NCBI GenBank assembly: GCA_916613615.1
Contig: OU744724.1
Location: forward strand, 26,274,171 to 26,338,170
Reading direction: 5' to 3'
Source: Steromphala cineraria
Lineage: Eukaryota > Mollusca > Gastropoda > Trochida > Trochidae
DNA length: 64,000 nt
How positions within the stretch are numbered: position 1 is the first letter of the stretch; each line of letters starts with the position of its first letter. The notes beneath the pieces were generated by a model that ran no database searches, was not told the DNA's origin, and saw only the letters and a list, made by a program, of their open reading frames with translations. Shown piece by piece: positions 47,518 through 59,244 of this stretch. The position numbers and the translations under genes are program-made.

Positions 47518-50044
47518 ATGGACGTAGAAGAAGTCATTAATTCATCATTGAAGAAGGTGAATATTCCATCAATTCGCCCAAATCAGGAGAAGGTGATAAA
47601 GTCATATTTATGTGGGAAAGATGTACTTTTTTGTTCACCTACGGGCAGTGGAAAATCACTAACATTTGAACTTTCTACAATTGTGTTCAAGGAATATGGG
47701 AAAACAAACACTGCTACTGTCATTGTTGTTTCTCCCCTTGTAGCGCTTATGAAAACTCAAACAGAAAAATGTTTGTCTATGGGATTAAAGGCAGTGTACC
47801 TAAGTGATATCAAGAAGTGTAAGGACTCCCTTGATGACAGTCTTGTGTCAAACATTGAGGATATGACTGTCGACGATATCAGAGACGGTGAAGCGGATAT
47901 AATCTTTACCAGCCCTGAATCAATTCTCGGAAAACATCGGAACCTGGTTACTGATCTGGACAAGGGAAACCACCTTAAGGCAATCTTCATTGACGAAGCT
48001 CATTGCATTCCAAAATTGTAAGTACACAAAACAAATTTGATTTAGATATTCATTTTAATCAAAACCTTTCAACTGCTTAACTAATGACATAAAACAAACA
48101 AAATGTTAAAGCTTATGACCTGATTATCAATAATATTGATTTTCTATACAACCTATATCACAATGCTTAAAAGTTTACAAGACAACAGTAATTATTCATA
48201 CATAGTTTTCGGATTTGGATGTAATGTAACCAAAAATGTTAATTCATCATAAAGTGTAACAAGTTTATTCAATAACCTGCTCTTTTTTCAAATCTAGTTG
48301 TTGTTACTCTTAAGAATAATATTTGTAAGATTCTGTTACCAGTTAATTCATGTATTCTTCAATAATTCTTTTTGGCTAGCTTACATAATTTGGATATATT
48401 CTATATCTCATTGACACCAAATTAATAAAATTATAAATTTATATACACTTGAAAATGAATTAAGCAACGCCCTAGTTTGTATACTGAAATATGAGGCTAT
48501 GGGAATAATAGGAGAACTTCTTTAAGAGGCATTTAGAAGTTGGTAAGATGAATGAGAACAAGTTATATGGATTTACAACTTCTTTGCACTCTTGCAATAA
48601 AGAAGTTGTAAATCCATATAACTTGTTCTCATTCATAATAGGAGAAGTTGATGGAATTTACCACACAAAAGATAACCGTTGCTTATTTATTGACAAATTC
48701 ATTGAAATAAACATCCACAATACGCACAATTTATGAAAATATGAGGAACATACCATGTGATGGTTCTGAACTTTTGTGCAATTTATCTGTTGTCCTATGA
48801 GAGAAAGTACACAAACTTAATGATATAATTAATTATAATTAAGTATACTTTCATATCACAATTTTGTCAACTTTATAACAAAAGAAATCAGTACATCGCC
48901 TGCAATATAGCGTTCCCTATAACATAATTCAAATTTGATTTTCACATTTAAATTTGAACATAACATTTTCCAGCATGAATCAGAGGACAAATGAGAGTTA
49001 TCCTGATCATTTCTTTTCAGTGGAATGTCAGTTGACAAGAAGAAGGAATCATTCCGTCCAGCATATGGAGAACTTGGAGAGTTGCGGTCAATGACACAAG
49101 TTCCGATCATTGCCTTGACAGCAACGGCATCTATCACAACACAACAAATCATAAAGGATAAGTTATGTATCCAGAATTGTGAAGAGATAATTGTGAGTCC
49201 GAACAAAACAAACACAAAGTACTGGATACATGAAGCGAGCGGCAGATTATATGATGACTTTGATTGGCTGGTTGATCTCCTACTAGAGGAAGGCAGGAAT
49301 ACCCCGAGAATCATCATATTCATGAGGAAAATCAAGCACATTGGCAATCTTTATGAACATTTGGATGACTGCCTTGAAGAGCGAGGGTATGTTGACTATA
49401 AGCCAGAAGGACCAAACGATGACAGAAATCGCCTCTTTGACATGTTCCATTCCAAAACTGATGATGTAGTAAAGGACAGTATACGGACAAACTTCATGGA
49501 TCCCTGTGGACTCAAACGGGTCCTACTTGTATCATCGTCTTTCAGTATGGGACTTGATGTGCAGGGAGTCGACCACGTGATCCACTATGGCCCTGCGCAT
49601 AACGTAGAAGATTATTTACAGGAGACTGGAAGGGCAGGAAGACAAGAGACACACGCACATGCAATACTTTTGAAATATAAACGCTGCTTAGCTGGTAGGA
49701 ATATTGCAAACACTTGCATGAGGCAATACACCAAGAGTCCTTCGTGTAGGAGATTCCAGCTTCTGCAGCACTTCGAAACTTCATCAGTAGAAGTGAAGCC
49801 TGCACACAACTGTTGTGATGTGTGTTCGAAACTGTGCAAATGCCTTTGTGAATGTGTTTCAAAGTGCCAGTGTGAAAGTAGTTGCAACAATGGTGCATCA
49901 GTCATCATGGAGAAAATCATATCTGCAGAAATTAACATTGGTTATGCAAGTGATAACTCTGACACAATTCTCTCGAGTGACAGTGAAGTTGATGAACATA
50001 CCAGAAGGAAGCCTATTGTCTTGATCAGCTCTGACAGTGATTAG
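47518..50044 (+). CDS. Transposon-encoded RecQ-like DNA helicase (two exons)
   Basis: Exons 47518-48017 and 49021-50044 join in frame (donor TT|GTAAGT, acceptor TTTCTTTTCAG|TGG, phase 2) to give about 507 aa. Superfamily 2 motifs are in order: RPNQ motif 0 (residues 20-23), Walker A PTGSGKS (41-47), DEAH (159-162), LTATA motif III (about 199-203), and QETGRAGR motif VI (about 367-374). RecQ features continue with FRPAY after the DEAH box and a zinc-binding CRR...CCDVC segment (about 409-435). A further cysteine-rich stretch and an acidic serine-rich tail follow. No HRDC domain is seen, and the protein is short for a cellular RecQ. It should unwind 3'-5' in an ATP-dependent way and probably assists transposition. 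ATG 47518 is the first in frame and gives the full motif set. Confidence 0.9.
48018..49020 (+). other. Intron of the helicase gene
   Basis: A 1,003-bp AT-rich intron with GTAAGT donor and TTTCTTTTCAG acceptor. It contains the 38-bp perfect hairpin at 48548-48636. A 62-codon open frame inside is just the hairpin sequence read through. Confidence 0.85.
48548..48636. repeat. Perfect 38-bp inverted repeat, 13-nt loop
   Basis: 48548-48585 and 48599-48636 are exact inverse complements, with loop GCACTCTTGCAAT between them. In the pre-mRNA this would fold into a long perfect hairpin. It lies in the helicase intron. I see no similar sequence elsewhere in the window. It could be a tiny foldback insertion, a recent inverted duplication, or a regulatory hairpin. 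Confidence 0.9.
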
Positions 50045-50047
50045 TGA

Positions 50048-53000
50048 TTAATGATAATATTTCTTTTTCTTGAACACCTTCAAACTTTCCGCTACCCAGT
50101 GTTGAATATCTTCCATGTCTAAGGAACTGAGCGGATCCTTAAGATGTTTGAAGTTCTGGTGCACCCTATATTCGTCAGTCTCAAAAACATCGCCTTTGAC
50201 GTGTAGTTGCTCTGCTAAAGACAGAATGTCATCTGTTGCATCTGCCTTTGTATGTTTACCAGAATTCTGTTTCACCTTGGACACACTGTCAAAGTCTTTG
50301 CAGATGTTCTCAGTTGCAAGTGCACTGCGACTTACTCGCAGAATCGTCTTTTCTGTATACTGACCTCTGAATGTGTGTACGTCTTCTTTAAACACCTTAT
50401 TGCAGTGCTCTAGGTCAAGGTCATTTGGGTGGTTTGTGTCAATTTTGCCAGCATGGTTAACAGTTCTATTCCACATTAGCCTTTCTGCCTGACGTTCTGA
50501 CAACAGAGTTTCAACTTGTGCAATAGTTTCAAGGAGACCAAAAGCATATTTAGGACATTTTCCAGCTTTGTAGAACAAGCAAAAGAATTTGGCCAATCTC
50601 ATCAACCGTGCACCGTCCCCTAACTTGATGGCATCATTGTGGTTTTTTCTTAACAAACCGAGTGTTAGGCAGAGTCTGGTGTAATCGTAGACACTAGCTT
50701 GAGATTTAGTGTTCTCTTTTGCTTCTTCATTTTGTGTAGGGTTGAACTCTGGGTCTGGGTGCGAGTGCATCTTTGCCTCGTGTTGCCGTAGGGACCTGGG
50801 CCTCCTGTAGACTTTATCGCAATATCTGCATTGCATTGTTAGAGACTGTATTCCATAGTCAGGCATTTTGGGTACTTTTGGACTACCATGATTCTTGACA
50901 AATTCACGGGCATGATCCAGTAAGAATGTCTTCATTGCTGCAGCGTTTCCTACTGGACCCGAATACTCCATATTAGGCTTGGGACTGTCATGAAGGGAAT
51001 TCATTCCAAAATGCTTGAGACCACCAGCAATGATATATGCATCGGTAACTTTGTCAATGAATTCTGAGGAAGCATAGTAATGGTTATGTGGATCCTTTGC
51101 CACATTTCTTGCATTTAGTTTGTTTCTGGCTGCAAACAAAGTTCCAATGGAGTTGAATGATGTTGTGTCATAGAGTAAGCTCCATATCAACTTCAAGAAC
51201 TCTGCTTGGTTGTGGAACTCCTCTAATTTGGGGACAAGTCCATGCAGTTTCTCGGATCTTGTGCGTCCGTTTGCTTTTCCTGTCTGTGCTTCCTTGTGCC
51301 TCTCAAATGTCAAATAGTCTCCACCAGACAGAATCTTAGGATGTTTCTTACTGCAGTCTTCAATTTCAGGAACAAACTGTTGCATGAACTCGCAAATATC
51401 AATCATTTGATCATGATACTGTTCATTCTTCTCAAGCACTCCAAGGTTGATCCTGTCCGTTTTCATCCGCATTTCCTTCATATATTTATGTGAAATGAAT
51501 TTGGGCATGACTGGTTCAAATATCTGAAAACGTGGAATGTACCTGATCCAAGTGTGAGCAACCAGAAATGCCAGTTCATCTGCAAGGAGAGACTGTTCCT
51601 CTTCACTTGGGAGAAAACTGGACAGTTCAATTTTCTGGACATCTTTCTTTGGTTTTGCATCATCTAAGTGATTACCACTAACTTTGTTCTTATATGCACA
51701 AATTTGAAACATGTGCTGGCTCTTGTTTTGATTTGTTGAAGTCATGTGTCTCACTTTAGTATAAAAATCCACATTGTCACCCACTAAGTAATATCCAGGA
51801 TGCATTTGATTCCTGTGTTTGGCCAAAATGTTTTGCTCTTGATCCAATAAAAGCACTGCCAGTGGGGTTGGTCCATTTTCATGCAAGATCTTTTTGGTCT
51901 CTGCAACATTTTCTATCAGATTTTGTTCTCTGAGATAGTCATCTTCACATGCAGTCTTCCACTGGGTAATTTTTAGATTCCATTCTTTTGATAATTGCTC
52001 AATGTCTGTTATTGCAGTCGTGTAACTTGTGCTGTCATTTATCACACTGAGTCTGTTAAAGGCGGATTTCTTGGCACCACCTTTGAGGAGAATAATGCTA
52101 TTAAGATGTTGTAATCTGTTAAGGTCCCTGTTGTAGATGGATAGGAGTTTACTCCCAGCAGATACTATTCCTGGAAGAGTAGCCTGTTGTGTTTTTGACT
52201 TATTTCTTTGTGAGGAGGGATTCGACGCAAAAACTTGTAACACTGACCAATAGGTTGGTGCCCTTGTCTTGAACTCATCGGCTATAGACTCCCATGAGAG
52301 ACTCTTCAGACTGGAGATGTCTGTCCTCCTTAGAACTGAAGGTTCTTTCCTTGAGCAAATGTTTGTAACTTCATGTTGTATTTCGTTACAGACTCCACTA
52401 ATAATGAATGGTCGTAGCTCCTCAGATTCCAAAATCAGTGATGATAGGTATTTGAAATCAGTTGTTGTTGTAGCAAGGGCCAAAGTTGTCAGAGGCTGCT
52501 GAACCGTTCTCAGTACACCATTGCTGGTAGCGATGGTCACCTGAAATGGGAGTATGTTTGTATAAGAAACTTGTACATGTGCATTTGCATTGCTGAATTA
52601 TATGACTTGCAAATCAAGATCAATAAATTTCAATGATATTGTTATTATGGTTTGTTGTTACATTCATATATAAGCAACTTAAAGGTGTTGCAATGACATT
52701 AGAATAAACCAGATGTTAGGTTGTATAAGCTTTTATTATCAAGCTGTTCTGTATAATGAATGATTAAGTTCACTGTCATTATATAACAAAAACATATATA
52801 ATATATATGTATCAAGTCACCACGGCATCAGTCCAATAATGTGCACACCCTTGTGACACAGGGACTTGAAAGCATTACGTCATTAAACGGTAATATTTGA
52901 ACTATTATAGGTTCGTATCTAAACATATTACAGTATGTTTGGAAGGAAAAATTTACTGCGCACTGATATACTAACTTTTCCAAGATATTTATTTCTCTGT

Positions 53001-54460
53001 CATTATAAATACATTTTGAGCATAATATATTTTAAGTGAAACTTGTTATAGTAAAACACATTAGATTATTTTCAATTTCTTTGGGGTTAAAGAAATTCTG
53101 ATATAAACATAATCGAAGGTTAGTTGTGGTGAAGAATTCAAAGGAAAACATTGTGTTTTAACTTCTTAGTTTCAAATATTTTCAGCGTAAGTTACTCATT
53201 CTAAATTAAAGTGCACAAGTAGTAAGTAATGATGTCCCCCTTATAAACCGCTTGTAAAAGCAGATCGCAGAACACAGCAAATTAGCATGATTGTAGCTTG
53301 TTCAGCATATATATGATAAGGACATAGATTAAACAAGTTATATTTTACGTTATAACTAAGACAATATATTTATGCAGTGTTATTGGAAGAGCTATTTCAG
53401 TCAAGAAACTTAGAACAGTAACCCATGCTACCTAAAAGACACTTTTGTCGTTCTAAACGACACTGTATATGTGTATATACAGTTTAAGTTATGACAATTT
53501 AGCATTTGACATACTGATAATTTGTTTTGATAAATAGACTCCAATGTTGGTTTAAAATATATGTGTAAGTGTTACAAATGTTAAACGTGCCAGTGACAAC
53601 AATTAAACCATGTTGACCCATTTTAATCTTATAGAAACCTGTGACTTGCTCACTGATAGATGGTATATTATTGATTTATATTGTTCACTACCTGTTTAAA
53701 AAATAGCGTTATTACGTTAAACATTAACATTTCATTTTTGGATTGAAATACTAGGACATCAAGTAGGAATTATATACTCAAACACCCTTATTTAAATTCT
53801 AAACAGAGGACTATGGGACAACAGCGCTATCAATTAGGACTTCTAATGGAGACTTTTGATTTATGCAAATGTGCACTTTAATTCAGAGTCCGTAAAAGTG
53901 TTTTTGTTTATCGTGCCATCTTTTGATAATAGATCTGACAATATTGCACAACAAGTTCATATTTAAAACAATTCCCTACTTACTTCATTTCCATAACTTC
54001 TCTCGTTTCCAATGAGTGTTGTCCCAAGGGTTGAGTCTTCAACAACAAAACTTGATTCTGGAAATAGAGATCTCCTCCTCGCTTCCTTTGTTTCTGAATC
54101 TTCATCCGATCTTAGACGCTTTTCAACTGAATGACCATGAGATTTATACAGTGAAATTGAAGTCTTTTTGAATGCTTTTTGAAGTCTGTCCTTAGCTTCG
54201 TCAAGGCGTGTTATTTCACGCACACACTTCCTACACGCCGTATGTGTAGAGCATTCTTTCAGAATGGTAACATGGAGGGTATTTTCAATCAATTGACAAA
54301 TGTCAGTCTTTTGATCCCTAGTGAAAAGTTTTCTTCTTCGAGAGGACTCGACAATACATTCACCACAAATGACACATATTGATCCTTTAGTCTTCGGAGA
54401 AACATTAACAAATTGAGATAGTTTTGTTGGTGTTCTCGGAATATGGAACTGCCCTGCCAT
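50048..54460 (-). CDS. DUF6589-like protein, probable AcademH transposase (two exons)
   Basis: Exons 54460-53984 and 52540-50048 join in phase 0 (donor GAA|GTAAGT, acceptor CATTTCAG|GTG), giving about 989 aa. The N-terminus has cysteine pairs CVICGEC (about residues 32-38) and CSTHTACRKC (about 70-79), a probable zinc-binding module. The body shows three DUF6589 signature blocks: GDNVDFYTKVRH (about 413-424), GGDYLTFER (about 565-573) and DLDLEHCN (about 866-873). Their D, D and E are candidate catalytic residues of an RNase H-like transposase (inference). A C2H2 finger, CRYCDKVYRRPRSLRQHEAKMH in pattern C-x2-C-x12-H-x4-H, sits between the second and third blocks (about 730-751). It starts about 330 bp inside the right terminus and faces the helicase gene tail to tail. 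No frameshift or internal stop is seen. Confidence 0.85.
52541..53983 (-). other. Intron of the DUF6589-like gene
   Basis: 1,443 bp, AT-rich, with GTAAGT donor and CATTTCAG acceptor on the minus strand. No embedded gene or element was recognised. Confidence 0.85.
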
Positions 54461-54788
54461 GTGATAGAAAACTAACTGCCTGGCTAACGCAGCCCTTACT
54501 GTGGTCCCTAAGACTAAAACTAGTGAATTGATACCAGATGGGCCCTATCAAGTGACCGCTGGTCTTGTAAGCAGGGAGCAATAAATAGTCTTGACAGCTC
54601 CCTCTCCTAAGGTAATTGGTGATAGAGATCTTTACACATGTAGTAGGATTCCTTAAATGACTAACCCTGTGGATTGGTTTAGACTCTGAAAATGAACACA
54701 TCTCAGAGGCTCCTTTTTATTATATTTTTTTTCTTTCAAATTTTGAAATTTTACGAAATATTCATTTCAGAGTCTAAATGTTAGACTA

Positions 54789-54797
54789 TGATTAAGT
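54789..54797. repeat. Right 9-bp target-site duplication
   Basis: TGATTAAGT, identical to 47176-47184. Confidence 0.95.
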
Positions 54798-56100
54798 CTT
54801 TGTGTGGACTTGTGCTATGGTTTGAGTCGACTAGCCTTGTAACGTTACACTGCCTCAAACGGTCATAAATCACATTCTCGGATTTACACAGACTGTGGTT
54901 GTTCCCGATCAGGGCTCGAAGTAAATTCAACAGGGCCCCAACCCAGCGACGTGGGAACGTAACTCGGACAGTTACCCTTTAGCTGGAGAGTGTATAAGTT
55001 GATTGACACGTTTGATATAGACACTGCTCCGGTACACCAGTGGTTGTAAGTGTGTAGTAAGTGTAGGTGTGTATGTGTGTCAATATGCAAAATAAGTACA
55101 AAATGGTGTCAATCATGTATTTGGTGTAGACAATTGATTATTAATGGATTACCATCTCAAAGTTAATATTTTCATTATATTAACTATAACACATAATATT
55201 TCCACATTTGTAATCACATTATTTTGGAATGTCTAAAAATTTGATCAAGAATGATAAAAGAAATTCTTCTACTTCTACTTTAAGTTTCATAACGACTGCC
55301 AGCACTGGTCGTACCAAAATTTATCCAACTCGGCCACCAAGCCTCTCATATGTTTACTATCCAATTGGCATGTATTTTAGAATACACTCATATCATGATG
55401 TGTCAAATAAAATGTTTGTGTTGGCTTAATCTATTCTTTTCAGTCGAAACATTTTAACTGCCACTCGTCCTTAAGTTTCTTTCTCTCATCATATAAACTT
55501 GTTTCAGATTGGTTCACGGCTTCCTTACATTCCATAAGACCATAAATGCACGTACGACTATCATCATACGCTAATCAATATAGCAGCTCTTATCAAGCCG
55601 ATATTGCCAACGCAATTCAAATATCAAATCACAAATATAGATTGAGAAATAATGACGATGGTCTTTGTAAAAGTGATAAATCTCTAATTGAAGAACATGT
55701 TATTATCTTCACTTTCCAGATTGACGTTTGAAGTTCAATTTAATACAAGTATTCGTTAAAAATCATCTCATAAAGAATTCACGACCAACTAGTTAAAATC
55801 AATGGATATTACCCGCATATCTTTTTTTATCCCAGTCAGAATTTCAAATTTTACTGAAAATGATATCTGATTGAAGCGTTCTGCTGCCAAGTACATTGAT
55901 TGATATTTAAATATTTATCCGATGTGCAATTCAGCGTAATATGTAACACTGCCTCGCATTTGGCAGTAAAAGCTGGCCTGATCGATTCAATTACAACAGA
56001 CAAGTATTGGATAATGAAATCGGATATCGTTTTAAGTTATATCTATCATCTCAGCTCAATGGAATTGATTACATCTGTAAATTAAAACTCATTAAGCGGT
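54798..56100. other. AT-rich spacer, no gene seen
   Basis: Short open frames only; no domain, splice pair or element ends. Confidence 0.4.
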
Positions 56101-57200
56101 GCGGAACTGCAGATTAGTAGTAATGAGCGCGCTCATTAGCTTATTTCCCAAACTAGTGTTTCTGCTCGGGTGCGCATGATGTGTCCTCTTAGTTTACACT
56201 GTCGCGATCTATCTAAACGAAGACTTGGCCCGGTCTGTCCCCTGCTCGTTAACCGTGAAATAAACCGGGTGAAACTGACAAAAGCTCACAGCAATTAACA
56301 ACGCACTCAGGGACAGCCGGTCGCTTGAGCTCGGCTCCGTCTCGCCTTCAGCCCGTCGCCAGACAATAAACGGTTTAACATGCTTGTGTTGCGAATACCA
56401 CGATATCGCTCTATTGGCAAGTCGGTCGCGTTCCTTGACTATTGTTTGATATAGCGGATCTCACATAACTATCACGGGAAATGACATATCGGTATCGATC
56501 GGTGATCGAATAAGAATCGGACAGACTGATCAGTTTCATAACTTTACGTACGAGAAATACTATCGAATAAGATTGCGGTAAATGATGGATCTCCTACGGG
56601 TTTGACTTTGTATCTTTGATAAACAGAAAAGTCTCCTGTCAGAAATTAGCAAATGTACATAATTATCCTCTGACTACAAAACATGATGAGCTATTTTGCA
56701 GACAACCCGCCCTCTATCAGTTTCATAATTAGGATCACTATGGTCATTATCGGATAGGATCAATCGATGGATCTCCCATGCACACGTTAACGTTGGTATG
56801 TTTAATCAGAAACAGACAATTCCCAAAGCAAATGAGCAAATGCATATCTCAAAGCGATACATTAACCGATGCAGAATCCTAACCCCACCCCTCCAAACTC
56901 CCCTCCACTCCCAAAGCGAATCCAGATGTTATTTATCAGAGAAAGACGTTAGCCGACAAGTGTCTGTGCGAAGGGAGTCTCTAGGAAACAGAGTTTCATT
57001 GTGAGTCGTACGTCTCGCCGGCGTGTTGGACATTATCTCTGTAGGCTATCGTGCGTACCGTCGCTTCATACTATCATATTAAACAGACATAGTAAAAGCA
57101 CAATCTACTGTTGAAAAATTCACACCATGTAAACAGGCAGTCGCCACACCGCGACATGCTATCGTAAAGGCATAAGTGTGTCTCGCTCCATATCTGTCAG
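56101..57200. promoter_or_regulatory. CpG-containing, GC-richer block; candidate regulatory DNA
   Basis: Compared with the flanks this block has many CG dinucleotides and mixed composition. It contains a perfect 18-bp palindrome, TAATGAGCGCGCTCATTA (56121-56138), which carries two TAAT homeodomain-type cores back to back. No convincing exon was found. It could be a promoter, enhancer or unannotated 5' UTR. The interpretation is speculative. Confidence 0.3.
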
Positions 57201-58164
57201 TGATGTCATTGTTATAGTTCAAGAATGCTCTGACTCAGAATCTTTAGATTCCTGAATGTCTACATCCCTCCGGAAATGACAATTGCTTGTCGAAACTTAC
57301 TTTCAAATTTATCCATATATATGCAATGAATGAATATATCTGAATTTTAGTTATAACAACTGCAAAGTTAATATCCATTTACAACGTTCTGTTTCAGACT
57401 GTTTGTTAATTTACATTTAATGGAAAGATATCAGTAACAATGAGCCATTATTGAAATGAAAACCAATTTGATATTTTTTAATTTATGTACACTATGGCTT
57501 TCTTGATACATTTACATTTTCAGAAGCAGTGCTAGGAAACAAGGCATGGTGTGATAACACCGCATTAGTGACGTACATCATTTCAGTGAAATAGACACGT
57601 CAAGAAAATTGACATTCTGAAATGAACAAAGTGACATGCTCATTGTATGAGAAAACCCAATAAGGCATGTCCATCTAACACGTATATACACAGTATATGT
57701 TTGTCTTACGCCATCTAATCGTAAAGTTGTCCTCAAATGGGCGGTTAACTTTCCCAGATTGTGAAAGTATATAAATAGCGCCGGCTTTAACAATCAAATA
57801 TTAATAGCCCCGCTCTACTTGTGAGATCTTGCACGTATAAACCCATATGAGTTTGGGGTCACGGATTATCGGGTCGGCTAACCCGTTTAATAGTAAATCG
57901 AGATGCCTTCAAGGAAATTGTATATAACAAAGAAATTGCACATTGACCAAGTATCTACATTCGATGTTTGAAGTGCCTTTGTAAGCAACGGGGAACTAGT
58001 TTAGCGTGTCAATGGTTCGACACACAATGACTGCGAGGTTCAAATTTGTACCTCTTTAGATAATGTGGGGTTTTATGGGCCGGGGTAACAGGATCTTAAA
58101 TGACTTTCGTTATCTAGGACAGGAAAAGGTATCAGGAAGCAAGACTATGTAAATGTATTGGAAA
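57201..58164. other. Spacer, no gene seen
   Basis: AT-rich with a 71-codon open frame on the minus strand that has no domain. Nothing else recognised. Confidence 0.4.
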
Positions 58165-58275
58165 GGAATTTTAATATGGGCTCGTTTTGATCTTAAATGG
58201 CCATTTGAGATCCAAATTTTATATACATTTGTATATGGGCCGGAGGCCTTAAATACAATACACTCTTTGACTTTG
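58165..58275 (+). mobile_element. Retroposon 3' tail
   Basis: GGGCCGGAGGCCTTAAATACA followed by CTCTTTGACTTTGA is a GC hairpin plus AT-rich tail. It is similar in design to 27960-28013 and typical of the 3' ends of non-LTR elements in molluscs. The rest of the element is not recognisable. Confidence 0.5.
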
Positions 58276-59244
58276 AATGAGTCCCTAAATTGTTATCTCA
58301 TAAGAGGAATTTGAAATCAAAGTAACCGGATGTAGGGGTAAACATGCAATTGTGTTTATTTCTTTAATCTTTTTAGGGAATCGTTATTCAAAGTCTTGCT
58401 TTTATAACGTTCCTTTTCAATATTTATATTCAAGTCGGTCATCATTTGCAACAAGAATGTGTAGGAACAAGAATGTGTAAGATCAACATTCCAGATAATG
58501 TGGGCTTGAAAATGATAATGCACTTGGTAATGAGATAAAATTGAACTACCGTTGATACTCAATTACTATGAGGGGGTGTTAATACTATTAGAACAAGTGG
58601 GCATGTTAGATACAGACGCTAGTCCTGCTAATTGACATGGATAATCTATCTTCCATTGGTAAATGGGAGTGGTAAAGCGAAGCCTATATTCAGATGTATT
58701 GGGAAGGCAAAGTTCGGTTCATGAATGTTTGATTGTACTTGCTCGGTAAGTGAAAAGGTTACATAACGCGAGAGATTTCCTTCGGATGTTTCCGGATCGA
58801 ATCGATGAAGATGGGCGGTCATTCGCAGTCTGTCGTGACAACGAAATATGAATGATTTTCAGTGGAACCCTAATCAAGGCGAAATCACTTCCGCCGGGAT
58901 GCCATATCTACTTAGGGTATTAATGAATTATGGAAGGAATAGATACATGGGCGAATTATGACTGGTGTTGGATCAAAGAAAGATAGTAATTGAATAGTTT
59001 ATACCCATTTCGAATGGAATATACTAATTATGTAATAGAAACCCCATTTAGGTTTAAAAACCAAGTGATAGATGTACTTCAAGAAACTCATATTTCAGTT
59101 TAGATATTTTTAGATATTGCACTTTTATAGACGACTTGGCACATGTATTAACTTCCATATCTCTCATTTTAGGTGAACTGAAAGTTATATTTCGGATTAA
59201 AGTGCTAACATGGCATATCTGATAGAAATGTAACCCACACTCAC
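58276..59244. other. Probable intron sequence downstream of the 59245 exon
   Basis: If the exon at 59245-59531 is real, this region is its first downstream intron. No following exon could be identified. 58740-58900 is somewhat GC-richer. Confidence 0.3.

Larger units (their letters stand above)
47185..54788. mobile_element. Complete AcademH-like DNA transposon, 7,604 bp
   Basis: The element starts TAGTCTGTCATCCAGACCCC and ends GAGTCTAAATGTTAGACTA. Reverse-complemented, the end reads TAGTCTAACATTTAGACTC, so the termini are imperfect inverted repeats. Further AGTCT/AGACT words lie just inside. A perfect 9-bp duplication, TGATTAAGT, flanks it. It holds two convergent spliced genes: a RecQ-like helicase (plus strand) and a DUF6589-like probable transposase (minus strand). 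Both reading frames are open throughout and have consensus splice sites. The copy therefore looks intact and possibly autonomous. A helicase-carrying Academ lineage (AcademH) is known in animals and fungi. I assign it there from gene content and duplication length, not from a search. Short derivatives occur at 2279-2465, 3863-4040 and 30857-31050. Confidence 0.85.

Noticed and set aside
48548..48736. 62-codon open frame in the helicase intron
   Set aside because: It is the hairpin read through and is removed by splicing at consensus sites.
49542..49938. Minus-strand open frames of 118 and 108 codons opposite the helicase
   Set aside because: Shadows of the helicase exon, whose motifs are unambiguous on the plus strand.
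54405..54701. 98-codon minus-strand open frame near the right transposon end
   Set aside because: It overlaps the start of the DUF6589-like exon in another frame and part of the subterminal region. No domain.
47185..54788. Classification as a KDZ, hAT or Mutator element
   Set aside because: hAT would give 8-bp duplications, and Mutator and KDZ elements do not usually carry a RecQ-like helicase. The helicase plus 9-bp duplication favours AcademH, though this was not tested by a search.
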